From contig JBBRQI010000006.1 of NCBI GenBank assembly GCA_038226665.1, positions 59,084 through 123,083 of the forward strand: a stretch of 64,000 nucleotides of DNA. Direction: 5' to 3'. A program made the translations under genes and the position numbers. This stretch comes from SZAS-103 sp038226665 (lineage in GTDB: Bacteria > Pseudomonadota > Gammaproteobacteria > Xanthomonadales > Xanthomonadaceae). This document shows positions 18,114 through 26,086 of the stretch, in pieces. The stretch's first letter is position 1; every line of letters starts with the position of its first letter. The notes beneath the pieces were generated by a model that saw only the letters and a list, made by a program, of their open reading frames with translations, was not told the origin of the DNA and made no database searches.

Positions 18114-19913
18114 CTACCGCTTCATGAAGCGGAAGAACTCGTCGTTGGTCTTGGTGTCCTTCATCTTGTCGAGCAGGAACTCCATTGCCGACAACTCGTC
18201 CATCGGGTGCAGCAGTTTGCGCAGGATCCAGATCTTCGCGAGCATGTCCGGCTCGATCAGCAACTCTTCGCGGCGGGTGCCGGAGCGGTTGATGTTGATC
18301 GCGGGATAGATGCGTTTCTCGGCGATGCGGCGGTCGAGGTGCACCTCGGAGTTGCCGGTGCCCTTGAACTCTTCGTAGATCACCTCGTCCATCTTGCTGC
18401 CGGTCTCGACAAGCGCGGTCGCGACGATGGTGAGCGAGCCGCCTTCCTCGACGTTGCGCGCGGCGCCGAAGAAACGCTTCGGGCGATGCAGCGCGTTTGC
18501 GTCGACACCGCCGGACAGCACCTTGCCGGAACTCGGAACGACCATGTTGTAAGCGCGGGCGAGGCGGGTGATCGAGTCGAGCAGGATGATTACGTCGCGC
18601 TTGTGTTCGACCAGCCGTTTCGCACGCTCGATCACCATTTCGGCGACCTGCACGTGGCGCGCCGCGGGTTCGTCGAAGGTCGAGCTGATCACTTCGCCGC
18701 GCACGGTGCGCTGCATCTCGGTGACTTCTTCGGGACGCTCGTCGATCAGCAGCACGATCAGGTGCGCGTCCGGATGGTTGTACATGATCGCTTGGGCGAC
18801 GTTCTGCATCAGCATCGTCTTGCCGGCTTTCGGCGGCGACACGATCAAACCGCGCTGGCCCTTGCCGAGCGGTGCCATCAAATCGAGGATGCGGCCGGTG
18901 ATGTCTTCGCTGGAACCATTGCCGCGTTCGAGATGGAACGCTTTGCGCGGAAACAGCGGGGTAAGGTTCTCGAACAGCGCCTTGTTCTTCGAGGCTTCCG
19001 GTGGCTCGTTGTTGATGGTGGTGACCTGCGACAGCGCGAAATAGCGCTCGCCCGGCTTCGGCGAACGGATGCGGCCGGTGAGGTGGTCGCCCGTGCGCAG
19101 GTTGAATCGGCGGATCTGGCTCGGCGAGATGTACGTGTCGTCGGGGCCTGCCAGGTAGGAAGCATCGGCTGAGCGCAGGAAGCCGAAACCGTCGGGCAGG
19201 ATTTCCAGCACGCCTTCGGCGGCAACGCCTTCACCATAGCGCGTGAGCACTTTCAGCAGGGCGAAGATCACTTCCTGCTTGCGCATGCGCGCAACGCCTT
19301 CGGTGATGCCCAGCTTGTCGGCGATTTCCATGAGCTGGAACGCCGGCATCTTCTTGAGTTCGGTCAGCCCGTAAATCGGGAAGTCCGGCGGCAGCGCGGG
19401 CAGCGGCTGGTTGTCATTGAACTCGCCGCCTTCGTTGCCGCGGTCGCGCGGTTCGTTGCGCGGCTGGTTGTCGCGGGGCTGGTTGTTCTCGCGCGGCTGG
19501 TTGCCGGGCTCGCGACCCTGCTGCTGGCGGTCGCGGCGGTCGCGGAAACGGTCGCGGCGCGGGTTGTTGCCGTGGCGCGGCTGGTTCTGGTTCTGGCCGC
19601 CTTCGTTCGCTTGCGGAGACTGCTGCTGCGAGGAATCGCCATTCGTTGCGGATGACTGTTGCGAAGACGCATTGTCGCCACCGCTCGTATCGGCTGCACG
19701 CTCGGGCTTGTTCGATGTCGGTGCCTGATGCGTTGGCATGTCGGCTGGCGCGGATTCACGTGACTGCGGTGCGGGCTCGGCGCGCTCCGGCTTGACGGGT
19801 GCGGGCGCGGGAGCAGTCGATGCTTCGGTCGATGCAGCGGCTGGCTTGGGTTGACGCGGCTGGCGTGGGCGCTTGACAGCGACCTCGCCGGTTTCATTAT
19901 CGGATTCGGACAC
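18114..19913 (-). CDS. rho: Transcription termination factor Rho with long disordered N-terminus
   Basis: A 599-residue hexameric RNA helicase that ends transcription at rut sites. The region matching E. coli Rho (419 aa) begins only near residue 180 at LTELKKMPAFQLMEIAD. The RNA-binding cold-shock-like domain, the Walker A PPKAGKT (K365) and the ATPase core follow, with the usual C-terminus. The first ~175 residues are an extra low-complexity part: first Pro/Ala/Glu-rich, then Ser/Gln-rich, then Arg/Asn/Gln/Asp-rich with repeated NQPR and DRRDR motifs. Such extensions occur in several phyla and can add RNA binding or drive condensation (known for Rho of some species, inferred here). trxA lies upstream on the same strand, as is usual. 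Confidence 0.97.
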   Translation of the reverse strand: MSESDNETGEVAVKRPRQPRQPKPAAASTEASTAPAPAPVKPERAEPAPQSRESAPADMPTHQAPTSNKPERAADTSGGDNASSQQSSATNGDSSQQQSPQANEGGQNQNQPRHGNNPRRDRFRDRRDRQQQGREPGNQPRENNQPRDNQPRNEPRDRGNEGGEFNDNQPLPALPPDFPIYGLTELKKMPAFQLMEIADKLGITEGVARMRKQEVIFALLKVLTRYGEGVAAEGVLEILPDGFGFLRSADASYLAGPDDTYISPSQIRRFNLRTGDHLTGRIRSPKPGERYFALSQVTTINNEPPEASKNKALFENLTPLFPRKAFHLERGNGSSEDITGRILDLMAPLGKGQRGLIVSPPKAGKTMLMQNVAQAIMYNHPDAHLIVLLIDERPEEVTEMQRTVRGEVISSTFDEPAARHVQVAEMVIERAKRLVEHKRDVIILLDSITRLARAYNMVVPSSGKVLSGGVDANALHRPKRFFGAARNVEEGGSLTIVATALVETGSKMDEVIYEEFKGTGNSEVHLDRRIAEKRIYPAININRSGTRREELLIEPDMLAKIWILRKLLHPMDELSAMEFLLDKMKDTKTNDEFFRFMKR

Positions 19914-20238
19914 GGAGTGACCCTGTAGTGAGGGCGGAGGTAAAGGCGGGTTTCATTGAAACTGGGGGATGGGTGCTGCGAGTGGGCGCGGGAATCAACA
20001 TATTCCTGGCGCCACGTGAGCGAAACCTAACCACGTGAGCGAAACCTAACACTGTGATCGCGCGGCGGCAAGTCAAAACAGGCGGAACATGACTGGTGAT
20101 TCAGGCATGCGTCGCCCGCGCGAACCACCTGTCAGTTGAACAATTGGCACTTCAAATGACCTTTGCCCGTCTCGATGCCTGCATGTCGCACATCGAAATG
20201 GAAACGAGTCCGGGCAATCAATGTCAATCCATTCCGCT
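19914..20238. other. Intergenic region between trxA and rho (rho leader)
   Basis: This 325-bp stretch without a gene must hold the rho promoter and 5' leader (minus strand). It contains the 19-bp tandem repeat at 20012-20049. A weak inverted repeat, TTGCCCG...CGGGCAA, spans about 20162-20217 just after trxA with a ~30-nt loop; it has no clear U-run. I see no convincing small ORF. In E. coli rho is autoregulated through its leader; the same could hold here, but nothing in the sequence proves it. Confidence 0.4.
20012..20049. repeat. 19-bp tandem direct repeat in the rho leader
   Basis: Two perfect, abutting copies of CCACGTGAGCGAAACCTAA (20012-20030 and 20031-20049), about 100 bp upstream of the rho start on the minus strand. 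Each contains the palindrome CACGTG. A role as a regulator site or as a slippage-prone repeat are both possible. Confidence 0.75.
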
Positions 20239-20568
20239 TCAGGCAATCCCGCGCTCGATGAACTGCACCAGCTGCGTGCGCGCGACCGCACCGACCTGGG
20301 TCGAGTGCACCTTGCCGTCCTTGAACAACATCAGGGTCGGGATGTTGCGCACTGCGTACTGGCGCGGGGTGGTCGGATTCTTCTCGATGTTGAGCTTCAC
20401 CACCTTGAGCTTGCCTGTGTAAACCTGCGCGAGCTCGTCGACCATCGGGCCGATCATCTTGCACGGGCCGCACCACTCGGCCCAGAAATCCACGAGCACG
20501 GGCTCGCTGGACTTCAGCACCTGGTTCTCGAATTCGGAATCCTTCACATCCTGCACAGCATCGCTCAC
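20239..20568 (-). CDS. trxA: Thioredoxin 1
   Basis: A 109-residue cytoplasmic disulfide reductase with the active site WCGPCK (C33, C36) and the cis-proline segment NIPTLMLF. Its length matches E. coli TrxA. It supplies electrons to ribonucleotide reductase, PAPS reductase and methionine sulfoxide reductases after reduction by thioredoxin reductase. It stands upstream of rho on the same strand and divergent from rhlB, an arrangement shared by many Gammaproteobacteria. Confidence 0.97.
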   Translation of the reverse strand: MSDAVQDVKDSEFENQVLKSSEPVLVDFWAEWCGPCKMIGPMVDELAQVYTGKLKVVKLNIEKNPTTPRQYAVRNIPTLMLFKDGKVHSTQVGAVARTQLVQFIERGIA

Positions 20569-20781
20569 GGGTTACTCCTGGCTATACGTTTCGAAATGCG
20601 GGCGAGCCAAGCCTGGCCGGGCTGGCGAAGAATGCGCCACCGCATCGGTTACACTGGGGGCTGATATTCGCGCTTCAAGCTTTGACGCTTGCCGCGCCGA
20701 GCCCGGGGCAGCCGCAGTTTGCGGCGTGGAAGCCGGGCACGCAAGCACGCCGCGCCGTGCCAGTCACCGAAGATCGAGAGC

Positions 20782-22518
20782 ATGACCGACAAACCCCTGA
20801 CCGACGAAACCTTCTCCAATTTCGAACTGCACCCCGCCCTGCTGGAAGGCTTGGAGAAAGCCGGCTTTACCCGTCTGACACCGATCCAGGCGCTGACCCT
20901 GCCACTGGCGCTCGCCGGGCGCGACATCGCCGGGCAGGCGCAAACCGGTACCGGCAAGACCCTCGCCTTCCTGATCGCGACCATCGACCGCCTGCTCAAG
21001 CGCCCCGCGCTGGCCACACGTCAGGACGCCGACCCGCGCGCACTGATCCTCGCGCCGACCCGCGAGCTGGCGATCCAGATCCACAAGGACGCCCTCGCCT
21101 TCGGTTCCGCGCTCGGCATCAAGTACGCGCTGGTCTACGGCGGCGTCGATTACGACAAGCAGCGCGAAATCCTGCAACGCGGCGCCGACATCATCATCGC
21201 CACGCCGGGCCGGCTAATCGACTATGTGAAGCAGCACAAGGTGGTTTCGCTGCATGCCTGCGAGGTCTGTGTGCTCGACGAGGCCGACCGCATGTTCGAC
21301 CTCGGCTTCATCAAGGACATCCGCTTCCTGCTGCGCAAGATGCCCGGCTGCAAGGAGCGCCAGACCCTGCTGTTCTCGGCGACGCTGTCGCATCGCGTGC
21401 TCGAACTCGCCTACGAGCACATGAACGAGCCCGAGAAGCTGGTCGTCGAAACCGATACGGTGACAACCGCGCGCGTGCGCCAGCTGGTCTATTTCCCGTC
21501 GAACGAGGAAAAGATCCCGTTGCTGATCGGCCTGCTGTCGCGCAGCGAGAGTTCGCGCACGATGATCTTCGTGAACACCAAGGCATGGGTCGAGAAAGTC
21601 GCGCGCGGGCTGGAACGTGCGGGCTTCCGGGTCGGCGTGATCTCCGGCGACGTGCCGCAGAAAAAGCGCGAAAGCCTGCTCAACCGCTTCAAGCGCGGCG
21701 ACCTGGAACTGCTGGTCGCAACCGACGTGGCCGCGCGCGGCCTGCACATCGAAGCGGTGTCGCACGTGTACAACTTCGACCTGCCGTTCGATGCCGAGGA
21801 TTACGTGCACCGCATCGGCCGTACTGCACGGCTCGGAGCCGAGGGCGATGCGATCAGCTTCGCCTGCGAACGCTATGCGCAGTCGCTGCCGGAAATCGAA
21901 GCCTTCATCGAACAGAAGATCCCGGTCGCGTCGGTCGAAGCCGAATTGCTGGTCGCGATTCCACGCGCTGCACGCGCTGCGGTTCCCGCCACCGATGGTG
22001 GCGACGATTCGAGCGAAAGTGTCAGCCAGATTTTCCGCGAAGTGCGCGAGGCGCAGAAGGCCGAGGCCGAGCGTGGTGGTGGCCGCGGTGGTTCGTCGCG
22101 CAGTGCCAGTGGTGGGCGCGGTGCGGGCACTTCGTCGGGGCGCAGCGGCGGCAGTCGCGGCAGTGCACGTCCTGCGCCGCGCGAGCGTCCTGCCGAACCG
22201 GTCGCGGTCGCTCCGAAGCCAGCTGCTTCAAAACCGGCCGCGCCAGTCGTCGAAGGCACTGCGTCCGAACGCAAACCGCGCCGTCGTCGTGGCGGTCGTG
22301 GGCGCAGTGACAGTGCAGTTGGCGAGCAGCCGACAACACCGGCCGGAGTCATCACCCAGCGTGTTCCGGCCGTGCCTGTTGTTCCGCGTGAACCCGCTGC
22401 GGCCAAACCAACTGTCGCGGGCAAGCCCACCGCAGCGCCAGCCAAGCCGTCGCTGCTCGGCAAGCTCAAGCAAGGCCTGAAAAAACTGGTCAAGCGACCG
22501 CCGCGCAGCGGGCATTGA
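20782..22518 (+). CDS. rhlB: ATP-dependent RNA helicase RhlB
   Basis: A 578-residue DEAD-box RNA helicase. The Q motif, AQTGTGKT (53-60), PTREL, DEAD (D166), SAT and HRIGRT are all present. The text DEADRMFDLGFIKDIRFLLR-like is characteristic of RhlB rather than RhlE or SrmB. RhlB unwinds RNA for the degradosome with RNase E and PNPase. The tail after about residue 400 is long, Ala/Pro/Arg-rich and contains GGGRGGSSR-type and RRRRGGRGR-type stretches; it is longer than the E. coli tail and probably binds RNA. The ATG at 20782 was chosen because it fits the family start; an upstream in-frame extension has no homology signal. Divergent from trxA. Confidence 0.95.
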   Translation: MTDKPLTDETFSNFELHPALLEGLEKAGFTRLTPIQALTLPLALAGRDIAGQAQTGTGKTLAFLIATIDRLLKRPALATRQDADPRALILAPTRELAIQIHKDALAFGSALGIKYALVYGGVDYDKQREILQRGADIIIATPGRLIDYVKQHKVVSLHACEVCVLDEADRMFDLGFIKDIRFLLRKMPGCKERQTLLFSATLSHRVLELAYEHMNEPEKLVVETDTVTTARVRQLVYFPSNEEKIPLLIGLLSRSESSRTMIFVNTKAWVEKVARGLERAGFRVGVISGDVPQKKRESLLNRFKRGDLELLVATDVAARGLHIEAVSHVYNFDLPFDAEDYVHRIGRTARLGAEGDAISFACERYAQSLPEIEAFIEQKIPVASVEAELLVAIPRAARAAVPATDGGDDSSESVSQIFREVREAQKAEAERGGGRGGSSRSASGGRGAGTSSGRSGGSRGSARPAPRERPAEPVAVAPKPAASKPAAPVVEGTASERKPRRRRGGRGRSDSAVGEQPTTPAGVITQRVPAVPVVPREPAAAKPTVAGKPTAAPAKPSLLGKLKQGLKKLVKRPPRSGH

Positions 22519-22651
22519 CCTCGATGATGTGAACCGCCGGCGCGGCTCGAACCAAACAAGGTGTCGCGCGACTGCATCCGGGCGCGATACTCTTGTATTG
22601 CAAAGTAGCACTGCACACGTTAGCGCCACCGATCAAGGCGATCCCCCCGCG

Positions 22652-23338
22652 ATGACCCTGCTCCGCTTCGACGCTGTCAGCAAACGCTACGCCAGCGGCC
22701 ACGAGGCGCTGAGCGATGTGAGCTTCGTGGTCGAACCGGGCGAGATGCTGTTTGTCACCGGCCATTCCGGCGCTGGCAAGAGCACCCTGCTCCGCCTGAT
22801 CCATCTCGCCGAGCAACCGAGTCGCGGCACCGTGCTGATGGAAGACCGCAACCTCGCGAAATTGCGCGGACGCAAGATCGCGTTGCAGCGTCGCCGCGTC
22901 GGCGTGGTGTTCCAGGACCACCGCCTGCTGCACGATCGCAGCGTCTACGAGAACGTCGCGATGCCGCTGGTGATCGCCGGCATTCCGCGCGCCGAAATCG
23001 GCCCGCGCGTGCGCCGCGGGCTCGAGAAAGTCGGCCTCGCCGATCGCGAACGCGCGAAGCCGCGTGAGTTGTCGACGGGCGAGCAACAACGCGTCGGCAT
23101 CGCACGCGCCGTCGTCGCGCAGCCGCCGTTACTGATCGCCGACGAACCGACCGGCAATCTTGATCCGACGCTCGCCGTGGACATCATGGAATTGTTCGCA
23201 TCGCTGCCCGCGCTCGGCACCACGGTGATCGTCGCGAGCCACGACCTTGGACTGGTCAAGCGCATGCGCAAACGCGTGCTCGTGCTCGACCACGGACGCG
23301 TGCTCGACGACATTCCGGCGACGGAGCTTGCATCGTGA
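22652..23338 (+). CDS. ftsE: Cell division ATP-binding protein FtsE
   Basis: A 228-residue ABC ATPase: Walker A GHSGAGKST (37-45), Q-loop VVFQDHRLL, signature LSTGEQQR, Walker B LLIADEP. With FtsX it forms a complex at the septum that activates periplasmic peptidoglycan hydrolases through EnvC-like partners, instead of transporting a substrate. The stop overlaps the ftsX start by 4 bp (GTGA), a sign of translational coupling. Confidence 0.95.
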   Translation: MTLLRFDAVSKRYASGHEALSDVSFVVEPGEMLFVTGHSGAGKSTLLRLIHLAEQPSRGTVLMEDRNLAKLRGRKIALQRRRVGVVFQDHRLLHDRSVYENVAMPLVIAGIPRAEIGPRVRRGLEKVGLADRERAKPRELSTGEQQRVGIARAVVAQPPLLIADEPTGNLDPTLAVDIMELFASLPALGTTVIVASHDLGLVKRMRKRVLVLDHGRVLDDIPATELAS

Positions 23339-24351
23339 GCGCGACAGGCGAACCTCGTGTCGATCCCACTCGGGTAGATCCCGCCACGCTGAAGACGGCG
23401 AAGGCAACGGCCGCTGCACGCCGCAAGCGACGCGGCCCGCTCGCGCGCCTGCACAATTGGCTCGACCTGCACTTCTACAGTCTCGTTTCGAGCCTCGGCC
23501 GGATGGCGCAACGGCCCTTCGCCGCGCTGATGACGGTCGGGGTGATGGCGATAGCGATCGCGCTGCCCCTCGCGTTGTGGCTCACGCTGGCGAACGTGCA
23601 GCGGTTTTCCGGGACGGTGCGTGCGTCGCGGCAGATCACCGTGTTCCTGCACCAGGATGTCGGCATGGATCGCGCGACTGCGCTCGCCGCGCAATTGCGC
23701 GCGCGCCACGATGTCGCCACCGTCACCGCGCGCACGCCTGATGAAGGGCTTGCGGAATTCCGCAAGATGAGCGAACTCGCGCCATCGCTGGACGTGCTCG
23801 AAGCCAATCCTCTGCCGCCGGTGCTGCTGGTCGATCCCGTCGATGATGGCGCCGCGCTCGCGACCTCGTTGCAGGCGATGCCCGAGGCCGAGATCGTGCA
23901 GCACGACGCCGTATGGCGCGATCGACTATCGGCATGGCTGGCGTTCGGCGCGCACATCGCATGGGTGCTCGCGGCTTTGCTCGGCGCGGGAGCGCTGCTG
24001 GTCGTCGGCAACACGGTGCGGCTGGATATCCAGAGCCGCAGCGATGAGATCGGCGTGCTGCAATTTCTTGGTGCGACCAATGGCTTCGTGCGGCGGCCGT
24101 TCCTGTACCTCGGCGCGATCTATGGTTTGGCTGCAGGCGGGTTCGCGCTGGGCCTGCTTGCGCTTGCGGGACTCGCCTTGCAACCATCGCTTGCGCAACT
24201 GGTCACGAGCTACGGTGGCGGTTTCGCCTTGCAGGGCCCGGGATTCATTGGCGCATTGGGCTTGCTGTTCGGCGCGTTCGCGCTCGGGTGGCTGGGCGCG
24301 TGGCTCGCAACCGGGCATCATCTGCGTCGCAATCGCCCCGGCAGGGAATGA
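23335..24351 (+). CDS. ftsX: Cell division protein FtsX
   Basis: A 338-residue membrane partner of FtsE. A cytoplasmic N-terminus of ~60 basic residues precedes the first membrane helix (AALMTVGVMAIAIALPLALW). A periplasmic loop of ~120 residues follows, then three C-terminal helices with the FtsX core segment SDEIGVLQFLGAT. The GTG start overlaps the ftsE stop. It transmits ATP hydrolysis in FtsE to cell-wall hydrolase activators in the periplasm. Confidence 0.95.
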   Translation: MSATGEPRVDPTRVDPATLKTAKATAAARRKRRGPLARLHNWLDLHFYSLVSSLGRMAQRPFAALMTVGVMAIAIALPLALWLTLANVQRFSGTVRASRQITVFLHQDVGMDRATALAAQLRARHDVATVTARTPDEGLAEFRKMSELAPSLDVLEANPLPPVLLVDPVDDGAALATSLQAMPEAEIVQHDAVWRDRLSAWLAFGAHIAWVLAALLGAGALLVVGNTVRLDIQSRSDEIGVLQFLGATNGFVRRPFLYLGAIYGLAAGGFALGLLALAGLALQPSLAQLVTSYGGGFALQGPGFIGALGLLFGAFALGWLGAWLATGHHLRRNRPGRE

Positions 24352-24357
24352 ACCGAC

Positions 24358-25200
24358 ATGAGCGCAGGCGGCTTCAGCCATATCAACACCGACACGCCGC
24401 GCGTGATGGTCGTTGACGGCTCGAAGCTCGCGCGCAAGATGATCGAACAATTGCTGCGCACCGAATTGCCGGGCGTGGACTTCATCGGCTGCGAAACCGG
24501 CGCGCAGGCGAAACAAGCGCTGCTCGATGGCGCGGTCAACCTGGTGACCACCGCGCTCGCGCTGCCCGACATGGACGGGCTGGAACTTGCGGAATTCATC
24601 CGCGAATACACGCCGCAGGCCTACATCCCGATCATCGTCGTGTCCGGCAACGTGCAGGAACGGCTGGAGTCGCGCAAGCTCAGCGCCGATGTCACCGACT
24701 ACTTCGACAAATCGCTGGGTTTCGGGGCACTCGCAACCTTCATTCGCGGCTATGTGAAGCCCGAGGATGTGCCCGGCGGCGAAGTGCTGTACGTCGAGGA
24801 CAGCCGCGTGGTTGCGGTCGCGACGCGGCGCATGCTGGAGAAACACGGACTTGCGGTGACCCACGTCACTTCGGTCGAGGACGCACTGACGCGGCTGCAC
24901 GTGTTCCACGAAGACGGCACGCCGCCGCCGGACGTGTTGCTCACCGATGTGTACCTCAAGGGCGATTTGACCGGCATGGACCTGCTCAGGCGCGTGCGCA
25001 ACGACATCGGCTACTCGAAGTCCGAATTGCCGGCGATCGTGATGACCGGCGATTCCGATCCGGCGAACCAGAGCGAACTGTTGCGCATGGGCGCGAACGA
25101 CCTCGTCGAGAAACCCATCGAGGAACGCATGCTGATCACCAAGCTGTTGTTCCAGCTACGCGTCGGGCGTGTGCTGCGCGCGAAGCGCGACGCGATGTGA
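24358..25200 (+). CDS. Response regulator with two receiver domains, the first degenerate
   Basis: A 280-residue protein made only of two CheY-like domains (about 14-130 and 140-265), with no DNA-binding or enzyme output. In the first domain the phospho-acceptor position is Ala: TTALALPDMDG where the family has a D two residues before the final hydrophobic-Pro. The second domain keeps its acceptor Asp in LLTDVYLKG and its Lys in VEKP. The first is therefore a pseudo-receiver, probably for dimerisation or partner binding. No histidine kinase is adjacent. It begins 6 bp after ftsX and is probably in the same transcript, so a link with division or envelope signalling is possible. Confidence 0.85.
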   Translation: MSAGGFSHINTDTPRVMVVDGSKLARKMIEQLLRTELPGVDFIGCETGAQAKQALLDGAVNLVTTALALPDMDGLELAEFIREYTPQAYIPIIVVSGNVQERLESRKLSADVTDYFDKSLGFGALATFIRGYVKPEDVPGGEVLYVEDSRVVAVATRRMLEKHGLAVTHVTSVEDALTRLHVFHEDGTPPPDVLLTDVYLKGDLTGMDLLRRVRNDIGYSKSELPAIVMTGDSDPANQSELLRMGANDLVEKPIEERMLITKLLFQLRVGRVLRAKRDAM

Positions 25201-25210
25201 AGCGCGCTGC

Positions 25211-25924
25211 GTGAGCGAGTCGGCTGCCCAGATCCGCCTTGACGCAAGCTGGAAAATGCACGTCGGCGACTGGCTCAAACGGCCCGATATGCAGGCATTG
25301 TCCGCATTCCTGCGTGCCGAGAAAGCCGCCGGCAAGCGCATCTATCCGCCAGCGTCGAAGATTTTCGCAGCGCTCGACGCGACACCGTTCGACGCAGTCG
25401 AAGTCGTGATCCTGGGCCAGGACCCGTACCACGGTCCCGGCCAGGCGCATGGACTGTGCTTCTCGGTGCCGCCCTGCGTGCCGGTGCCGCCATCGCTGGT
25501 CAACATCTTCGCCGAGATCCAGCGCGACCTCGGCATCGCCAGGCCCGATCACGGCTGCCTGATTCCGTGGGCGCAGCGCAGCGTGCTCCTGCTCAACGCG
25601 GTGCTGACCGTCGAGGAGGGCAAGCCCGGATCGCACCAGGGCAAGGGCTGGGAAGGTTTCACCGACCACATTGTCGACACCCTGTCGCGCGAACGCGAAG
25701 GGCTGGTGTTCCTGCTCTGGGGCAGCTACGCGCAGGCCAAGGGCAAACTGATCGACTCGCGTCGCCATTGCGTGCTCAAGGCGCCGCATCCGTCGCCGCT
25801 GTCGGCGCATCGCGGGTTTATCGGATGTGGGCATTTCTCGGCGGCGAACCGCTGGCTGGCTGGGCGCGGGGCGAAGGAGATGGATTGGTCGCTGCCGAAG
25901 CGGGCGGAACTGCAGAGGGCCTGA
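25211..25924 (+). CDS. ung: Uracil-DNA glycosylase, family 1
   Basis: A 237-residue base excision repair enzyme that removes uracil from DNA. Motif A GQDPYHG (catalytic D71), the uracil-binding segment LLLNAVLTV and motif B HPSPLS are intact. The GTG at 25211 was preferred over the ATG at 25256 because E. coli Ung also has residues before the conserved N-terminal helix. It begins 10 bp after the response regulator gene and is probably part of the ftsEX transcript. Confidence 0.95.
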   Translation: MSESAAQIRLDASWKMHVGDWLKRPDMQALSAFLRAEKAAGKRIYPPASKIFAALDATPFDAVEVVILGQDPYHGPGQAHGLCFSVPPCVPVPPSLVNIFAEIQRDLGIARPDHGCLIPWAQRSVLLLNAVLTVEEGKPGSHQGKGWEGFTDHIVDTLSREREGLVFLLWGSYAQAKGKLIDSRRHCVLKAPHPSPLSAHRGFIGCGHFSAANRWLAGRGAKEMDWSLPKRAELQRA

Positions 25925-25961
25925 TCACAGTCAGATGATCTGTGGCTTGATCCCTTAATCC

Positions 25962-25988
25962 CTTGATTCTCCACGCCACGCCCCTTTT
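25962..25988 (+). promoter_or_regulatory. Candidate sigma32-type promoter of rpoH
   Basis: CTTGAT, 13 bp, then CCCCTTTT. The heat-shock consensus is CTTGAA-N13/14-CCCCATNT, so 11 of 13 defined positions fit with the right spacing. It lies ~100 bp before the rpoH start and would make rpoH self-activating. Found by eye only. Confidence 0.45.
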
Positions 25989-26058
25989 CCTGTCCGACAG
26001 TCGGTTGGGCGCAGGTCTAATGTTCCATGAACAGAACGCAGCGATACTTCCGGCCTAT

Positions 26059-26085
26059 TTAGCACTCCCGGTGGGAGGCTGCTAA
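26059..26085 (+). promoter_or_regulatory. CIRCE-like HrcA operator over the rpoH ribosome-binding site
   Basis: TTAGCACTC, 9 bp, then GGCTGCTAA. The CIRCE consensus is TTAGCACTC-N9-GAGTGCTAA: the left half is perfect, the right half has 7 of 9, and the spacing is exact. The Shine-Dalgarno GGGAGG (26073-26078, 8 nt before the ATG) lies inside it. In RNA the element can fold into UAGCA-CUCCC / GGGAG-GC-UGCUA with a GGU loop, hiding the Shine-Dalgarno. HrcA is the known repressor at CIRCE sites upstream of groESL and dnaK operons. Confidence 0.75.
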
Positions 26086-26086
26086 A

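Noticed and set aside
20162..20217. Inverted repeat after trxA as an intrinsic terminator
   Set aside because: Only a 7-bp stem, ~30-nt loop and no U-run.
26021..26033. Inverted repeat TGTTC-CAT-GAACA upstream of rpoH as an SOS box
   Set aside because: The spacing does not fit CTGT-N8-ACAG or the xanthomonad LexA palindromes; it may be chance.
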